Assembly (NCBI RefSeq): GCF_021191635.1
Contig: NZ_JAIWPR010000019.1
Location: forward strand, 1 to 64,000
Source of the DNA: Alterluteimonas quercicellularis
GTDB taxonomy: Bacteria > Pseudomonadota > Gammaproteobacteria > Xanthomonadales > Xanthomonadaceae
Reading direction: 5' to 3'
Length of the DNA stretch: 64,000 nt
Made by a program: the position numbers and the translations under genes. Of this stretch, positions 63,870 to 64,000 are shown in pieces. The notes under the pieces were generated by a model. It was not told where the DNA came from and did no database searches. It saw nothing but the letters and a program-made list of their open reading frames with translations. How positions within the stretch are numbered: position 1 is the first letter of the stretch; each line of letters opens with the position of its first letter.

Positions 63870-64000
63870 ATGTTGGCGCGAACGCCGTTGTTCGAGGGTC
63901 TGGCCGAGGCGGCGCTCCGGGCGATGGCGCGCCAGACCAGGGAGCACACGCTGGAGGACGGCGCCTTCCTGCCGCTGCAGGGGCGACGCACGCAGGCGCT
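63870..64000 (+). CDS. Partial cyclic-nucleotide-binding-domain protein (N-terminus)
   Basis: The ATG at 63870 follows GGAGGAG. The visible 43 residues (MLARTPLFEGLAEAALRAMA and onward) match the start of a cNMP-binding domain: the PLFEGL motif and the following helix seen in Crp/Fnr regulators and cNMP-domain proteins. It runs off the right edge, so the class cannot be decided. Confidence 0.65.
   Translation, partial: MLARTPLFEGLAEAALRAMARQTREHTLEDGAFLPLQGRRTQA

Overview
This is a chromosomal segment from a very GC-rich gammaproteobacterium, most likely a member of the Xanthomonadaceae (Lysobacter, Luteimonas or Xanthomonas relatives). The indications are the G/C-saturated third codon positions, GTAG-headed palindromic repeats of the kind described in Stenotrophomonas, -10 boxes of the TAGAAT/TATACT type placed directly before start codons, and a VirB7 lipoprotein with an added N0-like domain, a trait known from the Xanthomonadaceae bacterial-killing type IV secretion system (X-T4SS). 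The assignment is inference; no 16S rRNA gene is present.

Layout. 1-1957: a partial unknown gene and an enoyl-CoA hydratase (minus strand), then an FKBP-type prolyl isomerase with a strong terminator. 2105-16105: a complete chromosomal VirB/D4 T4SS. On the minus strand lie a coiled-coil membrane protein and virD4; diverging from them on the plus strand are virB7-B8-B9-B10-B11-B1-B2-B3-B4-B5-B6, with overlapping or closely spaced genes. No relaxase or integrase was recognised, so protein secretion (probably antibacterial) is more likely than conjugation. 16122-18330: an unstable tail with a secreted DUF4189 protein, a degraded second virB6 copy joined to a DUF4189 C-terminal remnant, a degraded copy of the DUF1289-Nudix gene pair, and a small membrane protein. 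18334-24475: metabolic and envelope genes (DUF1289-Nudix-sulfurtransferase operon, enoyl-CoA isomerase, copper chaperone, ECF sigma/anti-sigma/DUF4097 operon, thioesterase).

24489-38882 is housekeeping: uvrA, rplU-rpmA, obg, a HExxH orphan, rpsT, murJ, ribF-ileS-lspA and ispH. tRNA-Thr(CGU) follows at 38957. From 39033 to 40354 lies a small accessory patch with a strongly folded element and a tandem family of small secreted cysteine-patterned proteins. 40553-53421 carries a 2OG-Fe(II) oxygenase, radA, a PLP enzyme, a CcsA-like membrane protein, ffh, a nitronate monooxygenase/aminotransferase pair, YjgN and M48 membrane proteins, and the rpsP-rimM-trmD-rplS operon. 53809-57392 holds a divergent pair of PepSY-like proteins with a two-component system, a lipoprotein and an Hsp15-like protein. 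57441-63389 carries katG with a possible coupled micro-ORF, a coiled-coil exported protein and mutS. The window ends inside a cyclic-nucleotide-binding-domain gene.

How the genes work together. VirD4, VirB4 and VirB11 are the energising ATPases. VirB7, B9 and B10 form the outer-membrane core, VirB3, B6 and B8 the inner-membrane complex, VirB2 and B5 the pilus, and VirB1 opens peptidoglycan. The cluster appears to have several control points: a divergent promoter region with a perfect 14-bp palindrome, a GC palindrome between virB7 and virB8, and an AT-rich gap with a TTGACA box before virB1. The duplicated debris after virB6 points to a locus still exchanging its terminal cargo module.
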